A DNA stretch of 64,000 nucleotides, from positions 3,100,001 through 3,164,000 of the forward strand of contig NZ_CP042914.1 of assembly GCF_008065135.1 (NCBI RefSeq). Direction: 5' to 3'. The DNA is from Roseimaritima ulvae. GTDB taxonomy: Bacteria > Planctomycetota > Planctomycetia > Pirellulales > Pirellulaceae. Made by a program: the position numbers and the translations under genes. Below, in pieces: positions 22,049 to 30,179 of this stretch. Numbering within the stretch: the stretch's first letter is position 1; each line of letters begins with the position of its first letter. The notes under the pieces are model-generated. The model worked only from the letters and a program-made list of their open reading frames with translations. It was not told where the DNA came from and searched no databases.

Positions 22049-22957
22049 TTATTCTCCCGCGGCATCCGACGCCGCGGGCTGCTCACCCGTCGCCTTGCGA
22101 TGTACATGACGGTGGGGGTCGTGGTCATGGTGCCGTTGGTTGATGTGCACGTGCAGTTCCGGGTGCATGCGGAAGATCCATTCCCAGCCCACATCCGTAA
22201 CCGACGCGCCGTCCAAGTATAGGGACTCCAGGTTCGGCATCGCTGCCAGCACTTTAGCGCCTTCATCGGATATGGGGATATCAATCAGGTGGACGCTGCG
22301 CAAGGAATGAAGTTTAGCGATCGAGCGTGCGATTTCCGGGCGAGCGTGGGAACTGCCCAGTCGCAGGCTGCGCAGCCGCTTCAGTTCCAGCAGTTGGAGC
22401 GGGCCCTGTGCGGAACATGCAGATTGCGGCAAGTTTAAGTGTTGCAGCTCGCTGCAGCCGGCCAGCTCGGCCAGCCCTTTGTCGGTGATCGGAGATCGTC
22501 GCAGCCGTAGTTCACGCAGTTCGGGCAGTGTGGCAATCGTAGCCATCCCAGCGTCGGTGATGGCTCCCGCATCGAGTTTCAGGGCGGTGATTTTGTCGTT
22601 GTCGGCTAATGCAAGCAGGTGTTCGTCGTCGACCGCTACGTCTTCTAGAAAAATGTCTGCGCGGCTGTCTGCCTCGATTTGCTGTAGTTGTTCGGCCAGG
22701 ACTTGTTTCACATCCGGCGGCGGTGGTGGTGGGGCGACGGTGCTGGGAGGGGGCTGCAGGATTCGGCTCAGCGCCAGCAGCAACGTTAAGCCAACCAAGA
22801 CCACCAGGGTGACCGTTACCCACCGGCGTCGGCGGCGCTGGCGGAACCGCTGCGCCAAAGAGGGGCGGGGAGCTGGTGAATCTTTGGCGGAGGAATCGCT
22901 GGCGGAAGAATCGCTGGCGGAAGAATCTTTGGCGGAGGAATCCGAGGGCGTTGGCAT
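22049..22957 (-). CDS. Membrane-anchored leucine-rich repeat protein
   Basis: 302 residues from the ATG at 22957. The N-terminus is a Ser/Ala/Asp-rich low-complexity stretch encoded by four 15-base repeats, then a basic RRRRRR segment and one transmembrane helix (about 45-64), a proline-rich linker and about six leucine-rich repeats (ITALKLDAGAITDAGMATIA, LRELRLRRSPITDKGLAELA and so on). The last 30 residues are rich in His (HHDHDPHRHVHR), a possible metal-binding tail. A type II membrane topology with the repeats outside the cytoplasm is likely. Confidence 0.75.
   Translation of the reverse strand: MPTPSDSSAKDSSASDSSASDSSAKDSPAPRPSLAQRFRQRRRRRWVTVTLVVLVGLTLLLALSRILQPPPSTVAPPPPPPDVKQVLAEQLQQIEADSRADIFLEDVAVDDEHLLALADNDKITALKLDAGAITDAGMATIATLPELRELRLRRSPITDKGLAELAGCSELQHLNLPQSACSAQGPLQLLELKRLRSLRLGSSHARPEIARSIAKLHSLRSVHLIDIPISDEGAKVLAAMPNLESLYLDGASVTDVGWEWIFRMHPELHVHINQRHHDHDPHRHVHRKATGEQPAASDAAGE
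22881..22940. repeat. Four 15-base in-frame tandem repeats
   Basis: Units alternate between TCTTTGGCGGAGGAA and TCGCTGGCGGAAGAA in a 1-2-2-1 order and encode Ser-Ser-Ala-Lys/Ser-Asp pentapeptides in the N-terminal tail of the LRR protein. Expansion or contraction would change the tail length without a frameshift. Confidence 0.9.
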
Positions 22958-23095
22958 GACGGCGATGATGTCGGCGAAGTCGGGGTGAGAAAAACGAACC
23001 GTACCAGAGGCCGGGCGCAAAGGGTATGCTATATTTTAGCTAGCGTTCTTTCTGCCAACGGGTGGCGGCTCCCGGCAGTTTGGTAGGGCGGTAGC

Positions 23096-23671
23096 ATGTG
23101 TGCCCGGAGACGATCGGTGGGTCTGACATATTTTAAACGGTTTCGCATGGAGCTCGATCTGACCGAGCCCTTGTTCGACGCGCCGCCGCTGCCGCCGGGG
23201 TACGAATTGGTACCCTGGACCGATGGGCTGAGTCGCGAGCATGCGATGGCCAAGTACCAGAGCTTTCACTGCGAACTGGACGCCAACGTTTTCCCTTGCT
23301 TGGGCCGCCGCGATGGCTGTGTGCGTTTGATGCGTGAAATCGCTCGGCGGAGTACGTTTGTGCCCGAAGCCACGTGGTTGCTGCGACATCATTCACCGAC
23401 CTCTCGGCCGCAGGCGGTGGGTACCGTGCAGGGGCTTCGCGTGGAAGGCTGGGGAGCGATTCAGAATCTGGGCGTCACGCAGGAGCACCGCGGCTATGGG
23501 CTGGGGACGATCCTGATGGCGCAGGCCGCGGCGGGTTTCCGGCGTGTGGGGCTGGCCAAAATGCACCTGGAAGTGACGACCGCCAACACGGCGGCCGTGC
23601 GACTGTATCGAAAGATGGGATTCCGGCAGGCACGGACGGTGTTCAAAGCCGCCGAAGTCAGCCACGCATAA
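23096..23671 (+). CDS. GNAT-family N-acetyltransferase
   Basis: 191 residues. The acetyl-CoA-binding motif is EHRGYGLGTILM, preceded by the beta-strand IQNLGV, and the C-terminal HLEVTTANTAAVRLYRKMGF is the usual GNAT end. The N-terminal part (LTYFKRFRMELDLTEPL) is typical of a planctomycete subgroup, supporting the ATG at 23096, which is preceded by GGTAGGGCGG. The substrate is unknown. Confidence 0.85.
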   Translation: MCARRRSVGLTYFKRFRMELDLTEPLFDAPPLPPGYELVPWTDGLSREHAMAKYQSFHCELDANVFPCLGRRDGCVRLMREIARRSTFVPEATWLLRHHSPTSRPQAVGTVQGLRVEGWGAIQNLGVTQEHRGYGLGTILMAQAAAGFRRVGLAKMHLEVTTANTAAVRLYRKMGFRQARTVFKAAEVSHA

Positions 23672-23771
23672 TCTCGCGGCGGTGGGCATGTGTGCCTAAG
23701 GCCGGATTTTGGTATCCTAGTGCGTAGCGGTAAACGACTTCTTTTTTCGCTTTTCGTGGTGCAACGGGCTT

Positions 23772-24413
23772 ATGTGGCTGACAACCGAACTTGGACAGGC
23801 GACGTGTCAGGCTGCTGACGGCATGCTCGCAATCAGCGTCAATGCGGCCGGTGGTCAGGCGGGAGTCGCGGTGACGCTCCACCATCACGATGGGGCGTCC
23901 ACGATCACCTGGCGCGATGATTCGGGGGAGCGGTTGCCGGCGATTGCGGACGCGTATGCGCGAGAGGACGATTTTGTAGCCTGCCTGGCCCAGGGGGAAA
24001 ACGACGCCTTCGGGTTGACCCTGCAGACCCGGCTGGTCCGAGCCGACGAACGCGCCACGATCGTCGAGTGCGTTGTGGAGATGCAAACCCGCTTACTGGA
24101 CAGTCATCCGGCGGTGCGGTTAAGCGTTGCCGATACGGTGCTGCAGTGGCGTCGTGAAGAGGGCCTGTTAGTGCGTTGCGGTGAGAATTTCTTGGGGCTG
24201 TTGCTGACGCCACGCGATCGAGCGGCCTGCCAGGATCTTAGCGGCGAGGTCGGCCCATTGCAGCTGCGAGTGTTTGGCGAGTTCTTGGAAAAGGGTGTGA
24301 TCCAAAAATGTCGCATGTGGTGGGTCGCTTGGGGCGAGCAGCAGCCCACCGACGCGGAATGGTCGCAAACGGTCGACAGTCTAGCGCAGGCCCCGCTGCC
24401 ATTGACCACCTAG
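23772..24413 (+). CDS. Conserved hypothetical protein
   Basis: 213 residues, no signal peptide or membrane segment, predicted largely beta. No domain recognised. It is bounded upstream by the acetyltransferase (100-base gap). Its stop codon lies five bases before an inverted repeat shared with the convergent small gene downstream. Confidence 0.6.
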   Translation: MWLTTELGQATCQAADGMLAISVNAAGGQAGVAVTLHHHDGASTITWRDDSGERLPAIADAYAREDDFVACLAQGENDAFGLTLQTRLVRADERATIVECVVEMQTRLLDSHPAVRLSVADTVLQWRREEGLLVRCGENFLGLLLTPRDRAACQDLSGEVGPLQLRVFGEFLEKGVIQKCRMWWVAWGEQQPTDAEWSQTVDSLAQAPLPLTT

Positions 24414-24417
24414 CCAT

Positions 24418-24482
24418 GGTCGCTGTTCGCTCCGCGAACATTGCGTGAGCAGACCGTTGAGTTCGCGGAGCGAACGACGACC
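24418..24482. terminator. Inverted repeat between convergent genes
   Basis: Arms 24418-24439 and 24461-24482 are 22 bases long and match except at two positions. Each arm also contains its own smaller palindrome, GTTCGCTCCGCGAAC and GTTCGCGGAGCGAAC. The element fills the 74-base gap between two converging genes and could terminate both. Confidence 0.6.
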
Positions 24483-24487
24483 TTGGG

Positions 24488-24757
24488 TCAGGCGGGGATG
24501 GAGGCCTGCTGGGCTCGCACGCCGTCGCTGCCGTAGTAGATGATCGTCCGCTTCTTCAGGTCACAGATCGCTGTGATTTTGACGTTTCTTGGCCCGTGCA
24601 GACAAAAGTACACGCCGCAGGCTTCCCCTTTTTTGACAACCACCCGCTCGGTCATCGGAAATGCATCAAATTCCAGTTGTCCCAGTTCGGCCAGCATGCT
24701 GGCCACCATTTTGCGAAGCTGGGTGAAGTCAATGCGGGTGGGTTGCAGTGCGATCAT
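24488..24757 (-). CDS. Small conserved hypothetical protein
   Basis: 89 residues: MIALQPTRIDFTQLRKMVAS, then KKGEACGVYFCLHGPRNVKIT and TIIYYGSDG. The compact, well-formed sequence and lack of low complexity suggest a real gene of the type often seen in planctomycetes, but no function can be assigned. Confidence 0.65.
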   Translation of the reverse strand: MIALQPTRIDFTQLRKMVASMLAELGQLEFDAFPMTERVVVKKGEACGVYFCLHGPRNVKITAICDLKKRTIIYYGSDGVRAQQASIPA

Positions 24758-24992
24758 AGGGTGTTGGGCGTGTGGGGAACTGAGGAAGTTTGCCGAGGTT
24801 TGCTTGACAGCGATCTGTATCGGTCGGCAAGCGGACGGAGATTAACGTCCAAGAAAGATCGAAGTCCACGATCTTGAATTCCCTGTCGGACCTTGTTGAT
24901 GGTGCCGGTCAGGAGTTGTGGCGGGGCAAAAATCTGCCTCGAGCCAGCAGGTTTGTTCAAGATCCCGCGGGACCTCGTACTGCGGAGGATTT

Positions 24993-25637
24993 TCAGTGCT
25001 GCAGCAACGTCGGCCGGTCGGCTTGTTGCACGCGGCCGATAATGTCCTGCAAGATCACCTGTTCCAGCGTGCTATCGCGACCCAGCGGAATCCAGCCCAG
25101 CGTGGTAGGCGTTTGCGGCAGCGAGTCGGAGATTCGTTCCAGCGTGCCATCGGTGCGAACCGATGCCACCCCTTCGCTGGCTTGGAGTCCCCTGTCCGTG
25201 TCTTCCAACTCCTTTTGCACCACCACTTCGATGCTGTAGCCCGTACCCTGGGGGCGTACGAACACGGTGGCACGGCGACGAATCGATTGCAGCGTGCTCT
25301 GCCAACGTTCGAAACCGACGGTGCTGTCTTTCCGCCAAGGCTCCAGCAACGACGCTCCGGTCCGATAGGAGGTGTCCAGCCGTCCCTCGAGCACCATACC
25401 GGGATGGTTTTGCACCGGCCGTTCTCGTTGGATGCGGAAGTAATCGTCTACCACGTCGACGACCTGCATCCACAGAAAATCATCCGCGACCGGTGGCATG
25501 TCGATCGGGTTGGGGACCACGGTTTGAGGCACCGGCGTCGACAACCGATATGCCAATCGCCCACAGCCCAACGCTGCGAGCAGAGCGCAGCAGAGCACGG
25601 CAATCGCGGGCGGTTTTGGTCGACGCGGTGTCTTCAC
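24993..25637 (-). CDS. Putative lipoprotein, planctomycete conserved
   Basis: From the GTG at 25637 the protein has 214 residues and a lipoprotein signal: AIAVLCCALLAALGC with the lipobox cysteine. The mature part contains DDFLWMQVVDVVDDYFRIQRE, LLEPWRKDSTVGFERWQSTL, QSIRRRATVFVRPQGTGYSI and EVVVQKELED. An in-frame ATG at 25790 would bury the signal peptide, so the GTG is preferred. Function unknown. The 235 bases downstream hold no recognisable gene. Confidence 0.7.
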   Translation of the reverse strand: MKTPRRPKPPAIAVLCCALLAALGCGRLAYRLSTPVPQTVVPNPIDMPPVADDFLWMQVVDVVDDYFRIQRERPVQNHPGMVLEGRLDTSYRTGASLLEPWRKDSTVGFERWQSTLQSIRRRATVFVRPQGTGYSIEVVVQKELEDTDRGLQASEGVASVRTDGTLERISDSLPQTPTTLGWIPLGRDSTLEQVILQDIIGRVQQADRPTLLQH

Positions 25638-25866
25638 GCCTGAAATTCCTTGTGCAGTGGGGCAAATCGTGCAGTGGGTGCGAATACTCCGTCCCAATCC
25701 GGATCGCATAGCGGACTGTCGCTGCAAAGAGGCAGCCGGGGCAAGCCCAGTTTTCGACTTGAAAATCCGGCGACGTGATCCGTAGGGCATTGACGTTGAC
25801 CCGGACTAAAGCCGCTGTTTACATTCCCGGGCAGTCCTTTCCAATGCGAATGCACGTGACGCGAAC

Positions 25867-26850
25867 ATGCTGACCCCGAAGAAACTGCGATACAAGTTGC
25901 GCCGCCTGGGGTTCCCCCGGCCACTGAAGCATATGGCCACCGCGGATCCCCGGTTCGACCTTCGGTCGCTCGATGCGTCACAGGGCGTTTATGAGATCCG
26001 CTGGAAGAATCAGTGCTGCGGCGTGACACAGTCTTATCAAGACATCGCGTCGTCGGTTTCAGGCTCCTGCGCCGTTATTTGTTCTGGCCCATCGCTGGCC
26101 CGTATCTCATTGCGTGAGCTCGGAACGCAGCCCACGATCGGAGTGAACGGCGCGATCAAGAAGTTTGCTGCAGACCAAACGTGCCCGCATTACTTTGCGA
26201 TCACGGATCCCGATTTCTTTCAGTCGCGTTTCTCGATGGTGCAGCAAGTTGCCGACACCACCGCGAAGTGTTTTTTCTCCTTCGCGGGGTTGAGTACGAT
26301 TTGTCGACGGGATCCCACGATCTTGCGCAAGGTGCCAATCTACCTGCATGATCTTGCAAATCACTGGTACGGCAGACCCAAGTTGTCCGCGGCGGAATTC
26401 AGATCGACGGCCGAGCGAGAATCGGAGTTCCATTTGCATCCTGCCTATTCCCAGGAAGGCGACGCGATCGGTTTTAGTCGCAACCCCAGCAAAGGCGTGT
26501 TCTGCGGTCGCACGATCGCTTTTCGCGCACTACAGATCGGCCATTATTTGGGTTTTCGGACGTTCCATATATTTGGCATGGATATGAATTCTGACGCTTC
26601 TCAAGTTCGGTTTTATGAGCAAGGGTTGCGTTCGCGTCCCTCGAACTTGACCCGTGATTTGGACCGCTTCATCATCCCCAGCTTTGAGACTCTGTCGCTA
26701 CTTGAAGGGGACGAGCATGCGGTGCAGGTGTGGAATCTGTCGCCGTGTAGTCAGATGCCCGCAAACATCGTGGCCCCCATGAGCTGGTCGGACTATCAGC
26801 AACAACTTCAGCAATCAGCCGATTCGGTGGCAAGAGATCTAGCGGCCTAG
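25867..26850 (+). CDS. Putative glycan/LPS biosynthesis protein, MptE-like/GT42-like
   Basis: 327 residues, basic N-terminus. The motif CAVICSGPSL followed by TIGVNGAI and PHYFAITDPDFF resembles the nucleotide-binding start of MptE-like (DUF115) proteins and of GT42 sialyltransferases (GNGPSL); GRTIAFRALQIGHYLGFRTF and HIFGMDM occur near the C-terminus. This assignment is from motif resemblance only. It heads a four-gene cluster with a pyruvyl transferase and two glycosyltransferases, which supports a role in surface polysaccharide or LPS core synthesis. Confidence 0.55.
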   Translation: MLTPKKLRYKLRRLGFPRPLKHMATADPRFDLRSLDASQGVYEIRWKNQCCGVTQSYQDIASSVSGSCAVICSGPSLARISLRELGTQPTIGVNGAIKKFAADQTCPHYFAITDPDFFQSRFSMVQQVADTTAKCFFSFAGLSTICRRDPTILRKVPIYLHDLANHWYGRPKLSAAEFRSTAERESEFHLHPAYSQEGDAIGFSRNPSKGVFCGRTIAFRALQIGHYLGFRTFHIFGMDMNSDASQVRFYEQGLRSRPSNLTRDLDRFIIPSFETLSLLEGDEHAVQVWNLSPCSQMPANIVAPMSWSDYQQQLQQSADSVARDLAA

Positions 26851-26882
26851 TGTCACTCTGTTCCATAGAGTACCCAGCAAAT

Positions 26883-27854
26883 ATGCGTACGATCCTCCTG
26901 AACGATACTCGCTCCAACGGACACGTGGGATGCAACCTTGTCATCGAAAACACGCTTGCCGAGTGCCGCCGCGTGGGGATGGACGTGATTGATACCGTCC
27001 CTAATTCGGCTAGCGATGACGCGGCGATCGTGAAGCGGAGAGTCGACGACTATGACCTGTTGTTGGTCAACGGCGAGGGCTCCATGCATGATGATCGCCC
27101 CAAAGCCATCGAGATGGCACGGGCAGCCGCCGTTGCAAAAAAACAGGGTAAACGGGTCGTGCTGTTCAACACGGTTTGGCAGCACAATCATGAACTGAAC
27201 GAATTTTTGCCGGCGTTTGATCAAATCTACTGCCGCGAGTCTTATAGCAAACAGGCGATCCAGCAGGCCGGGGCAACAGCTGCTGTGGTCCCCGATATGA
27301 CGTTCGCGACCGTGGTGGAGCCCCTCGAAGGTCCGGGGAACGATATTGCGGTCCTGGATAGTTTCGATCGTCGCACCACGTTGCGATTGGCATGGCGGTC
27401 CGCGATTCACGGTTACCACTACATGCCAATGGATGTCCGGCATTTCCATAAAGTCAGCAAGCGATGGTTGCCAACGATGTTGTTGCGACTACGTTCGCCG
27501 GATCACTTTTGTACGCCCGCTGACCGTTTTCTCGAAAGACTTGCGCAGCGGGAAGCCGTTCTTACGCCACGATTCCATGGGCTTTGTTTGCTGTTGCTTC
27601 TGGAAAGGCCCTTTGTTTCCGTCGCGTCGAACACTTTTAAGACGGAAGGCATGTTTTCGGATATCGGAATCGACCCCGCGTTGATCGCTCCGCTCACCGA
27701 TACCTTTCGATACCTGAATCGGCGGCGACTGCTCGAGCGAGCGGGCGAAGCAACCCAATACCTGCCCCAGATTCGGCAATACAAAGCCGCTGCGCGACAA
27801 CAAATACGCGAAATGTTTCATACTATCGTTGGCAGTCAACGTGCGGTGGCATAG
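26883..27854 (+). CDS. Polysaccharide pyruvyl transferase family protein
   Basis: 323 residues. Begins MRTILLNDTRSNGHVGCNLV, then LLLVNGEGSMHDDRPK, RESYSKQAIQQAG, PDMTF and the late RFHGLCLLLLLERPFVSV. This is the pattern of the CsaB/WcaK-type pyruvyl transferase superfamily, which modifies surface glycans with ketal-linked pyruvate. A GTG at 26850 overlapping the previous stop is possible, but the ATG at 26883 gives the family-typical start. Confidence 0.8.
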   Translation: MRTILLNDTRSNGHVGCNLVIENTLAECRRVGMDVIDTVPNSASDDAAIVKRRVDDYDLLLVNGEGSMHDDRPKAIEMARAAAVAKKQGKRVVLFNTVWQHNHELNEFLPAFDQIYCRESYSKQAIQQAGATAAVVPDMTFATVVEPLEGPGNDIAVLDSFDRRTTLRLAWRSAIHGYHYMPMDVRHFHKVSKRWLPTMLLRLRSPDHFCTPADRFLERLAQREAVLTPRFHGLCLLLLLERPFVSVASNTFKTEGMFSDIGIDPALIAPLTDTFRYLNRRRLLERAGEATQYLPQIRQYKAAARQQIREMFHTIVGSQRAVA

Positions 27855-27913
27855 CCGCTGCCGGACTCTTTGCGGCGGACGCCGCTGGGCAGGGATGCGA
27901 AGGCCCTAAGCAA

Positions 27914-29032
27914 GTGAATTCAAGCAGCACCAATGACGAACCGTCACCACTATCCGTTGTACTCGTTAGTACGCAGCGGGGATGGGGAGGGGGCGAGCAG
28001 CAAGCCAGCCTCCTGCTGGAAGGGCTTCGCGATCGTGGGCACAAGTGCTGCGTTATAGCGCGGCAAGCTGGGCCGTTTGCCCAGCGGATCGGAGAAGCAG
28101 GGTTTCCCCTGGTCACCATTTCTGGACGTGGGTTGACGCCTGCCGCCTTGTGGTCGATGCGCAATACGATCCGCCGCCTCGCGCCCGATGTCTTGCATGC
28201 CAACGATTCGCATGCCTTTATGAACTTGAATGTTGCGGCGATGGGGATTCGTCGCCCCCTGCGTATCGCCACCCGCAGAACCTCGTTTCCGGTGCGAAAC
28301 CCGTGGCAGTACAACTTTTTCGCGGATCGAACCGTATGCGTGGTCGAGAGTGTCGCAGAGCAGTGCCGCGAAGCCGGCATTTCCGCCGACCAGCTGCGCG
28401 TGGTCCACAGTGGGGTGGATGCGGCGAAAATTCGCAGCGGTAAACGGCTGCAAACGCGAAAGGCACTGGGAATCCGCCATGATCAGAAAGTCCTGCTCAC
28501 GATAGGTAATCTGATTCCTTGCAAGGGGCACACCTACCTGCTTGAGGCGTTGCGAGTTGTTTTGCAACAACATCCTGATATCTATTTGCTGCTGGCCGGC
28601 GAGGGCGAGATGCGGGCGGAGTTGCAGCGGTTGGCTGAAACTCTGGGCATCCAAGATCACGTTCGCTTCCTGGGCTTTCGACGCGATGCACCCGATCTGC
28701 TCGCCGCCGCGGACCTGTTCGTGATGCCGTCGCTGCTGGAAGGGATTTGCGGTGTCGTTTTGGAAGTGATGACGGCAGGGCTGCCATTGGTCACGACGAC
28801 CGCCGGAGGAATTGCGGATGTGTTGGCAGTTCCGCCCGGAGAACCTGAACTTGCCTGGGCCGTGCCGCCTGGGGAGATGCAACCGTTGGCAGCTGCTGTA
28901 ATCGAAGCTCTCCGCCTGCCTGATGAAGCTCGGCAGCGAGCCAGTCGTGCCAAGGTTCATGCTGAACAGCGATTCACATCCGACAGAATGATTGATAACA
29001 CCATCCAAGTCTATCGCGAGGGGAAGTCTTGA
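27914..29032 (+). CDS. Glycosyltransferase family 4
   Basis: 372 residues with a GT-B fold. The N-terminal domain has STQRGWGGGEQQASLLLEGL. The C-terminal donor domain has TIGNLIPCKGHTYLLEAL, LAGEGEMRAELQRLAE, VRFLGFRRD and MPSLLEGICGVVLEVMTAGL, the EGx7E-type nucleotide-sugar signature. The start is a GTG at 27914. Acceptor and donor unknown. Confidence 0.9.
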   Translation: MNSSSTNDEPSPLSVVLVSTQRGWGGGEQQASLLLEGLRDRGHKCCVIARQAGPFAQRIGEAGFPLVTISGRGLTPAALWSMRNTIRRLAPDVLHANDSHAFMNLNVAAMGIRRPLRIATRRTSFPVRNPWQYNFFADRTVCVVESVAEQCREAGISADQLRVVHSGVDAAKIRSGKRLQTRKALGIRHDQKVLLTIGNLIPCKGHTYLLEALRVVLQQHPDIYLLLAGEGEMRAELQRLAETLGIQDHVRFLGFRRDAPDLLAAADLFVMPSLLEGICGVVLEVMTAGLPLVTTTAGGIADVLAVPPGEPELAWAVPPGEMQPLAAAVIEALRLPDEARQRASRAKVHAEQRFTSDRMIDNTIQVYREGKS

Positions 29033-29167
29033 TGGACGCCTCGCACAAACGTTATCGCGCGAATCGCGAAGGTTTATGGCCGTATACTGATCTTGCTGGT
29101 TTGCCCCGATGGTGATACTCAGCAGGGAGCAAACAAGGCCGAATACGAGTAGGCACCTCAAATCACT

Positions 29168-30154
29168 ATGACACAAATCTACGTCGTCGCACGAAAAAAC
29201 GGTGTTGGGATCGATCGAGATGTCCATCTGATCCAAAGCACGCTCCGCGGTCTTGGGGACATCGATTGGAAATCATTTCGCGAGAACAATTCGCTGGTTC
29301 CCAATCTGCGGCATCGTTGGATGAGCTCACTGCCGCAACCGGCCAGTTTGGCACTGATTGCCGAACGCATTCCTCGACAAATCCGCGGACTGTCCGGCGT
29401 CTCGGCACTGATCCCCAATCAAGAGCGGTTTCCTCGTCGCCATCTCGGACGGTTGCGGAACATCGATCACGTGCTCTGTAAAACTCGCCACGCCGAGGAA
29501 GTGTTTCGCCGCCACGCCAGTTCGGTCCAATACATTGGTTTCACTTCCGAGGATCGATTGTTGGGGGAAATCACTCCCGAATTTGATTGCTTTTTTCACT
29601 TGGCCGGCAAGAGTACGCTCAAAGGCACCCAGACGCTGCTGGAACTGTGGCGGCGTCATCCGCAGTGGCCGCAGTTAACTGTGGTGCAGGCCGCCGACAA
29701 CGCCCCGCCGTCGGTTCCTGCAAACGTTCGCTTGATTACGAATTATTTGCCCGATGACGAACTGCAACGCATGCAGAATCGGCACGGTATCCACCTCTGC
29801 CCATCGTTGTCCGAGGGCTGGGGGCATTACATCGCCGAAGCGATGTCGTGCCGAGCCGTCGTGGTTACGACCGACGGGCCTCCGATGAATGAATTGGTTA
29901 CAAGCGAGCGCGGGGTGGTGGTGCCGTGGCAACAGTCCTCACCGCGGCATTTGGGCACGAATTGGCATGTCGATCCCCACGCGTTGGAAGCTTCGATCGA
30001 GAAACTGATCGCGGCACCGCCCAGCACGCTAGCGCAGCTGGGCGCGAACGCACGCGGTTGGTTTGAAAACAACGATGCGGCGTTTAATAGCCGCTTCCGT
30101 GAACGGGTGGGCGAGTTGCTGGACCAAGCTCACCCGATGGCCGTGAACCACTAG
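29168..30154 (+). CDS. Glycosyltransferase (GT-B, GT1/GT4-like)
   Basis: 328 residues. The second half has FHLAGKSTLKGTQTLLELWR, LTVVQAADN, ITNYLPDDELQRMQN and CPSLSEGWGHYIAEAMSCRA, which is the donor-binding domain of GT-B enzymes with E-G-x-G-x-x-x-x-E spacing. The N-terminal domain is short. Last gene of the plus-strand glycan cluster; it converges with the giant surface protein gene, 25 bases apart. Confidence 0.8.
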   Translation: MTQIYVVARKNGVGIDRDVHLIQSTLRGLGDIDWKSFRENNSLVPNLRHRWMSSLPQPASLALIAERIPRQIRGLSGVSALIPNQERFPRRHLGRLRNIDHVLCKTRHAEEVFRRHASSVQYIGFTSEDRLLGEITPEFDCFFHLAGKSTLKGTQTLLELWRRHPQWPQLTVVQAADNAPPSVPANVRLITNYLPDDELQRMQNRHGIHLCPSLSEGWGHYIAEAMSCRAVVVTTDGPPMNELVTSERGVVVPWQQSSPRHLGTNWHVDPHALEASIEKLIAAPPSTLAQLGANARGWFENNDAAFNSRFRERVGELLDQAHPMAVNH

Positions 30155-30179
30155 CGGCTGCGTTGTCAGCTGCGGATAA

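Noticed and set aside
27950-29236. 428-codon minus-strand frame
   Set aside because: It covers the family 4 glycosyltransferase on the other strand and has no family features.
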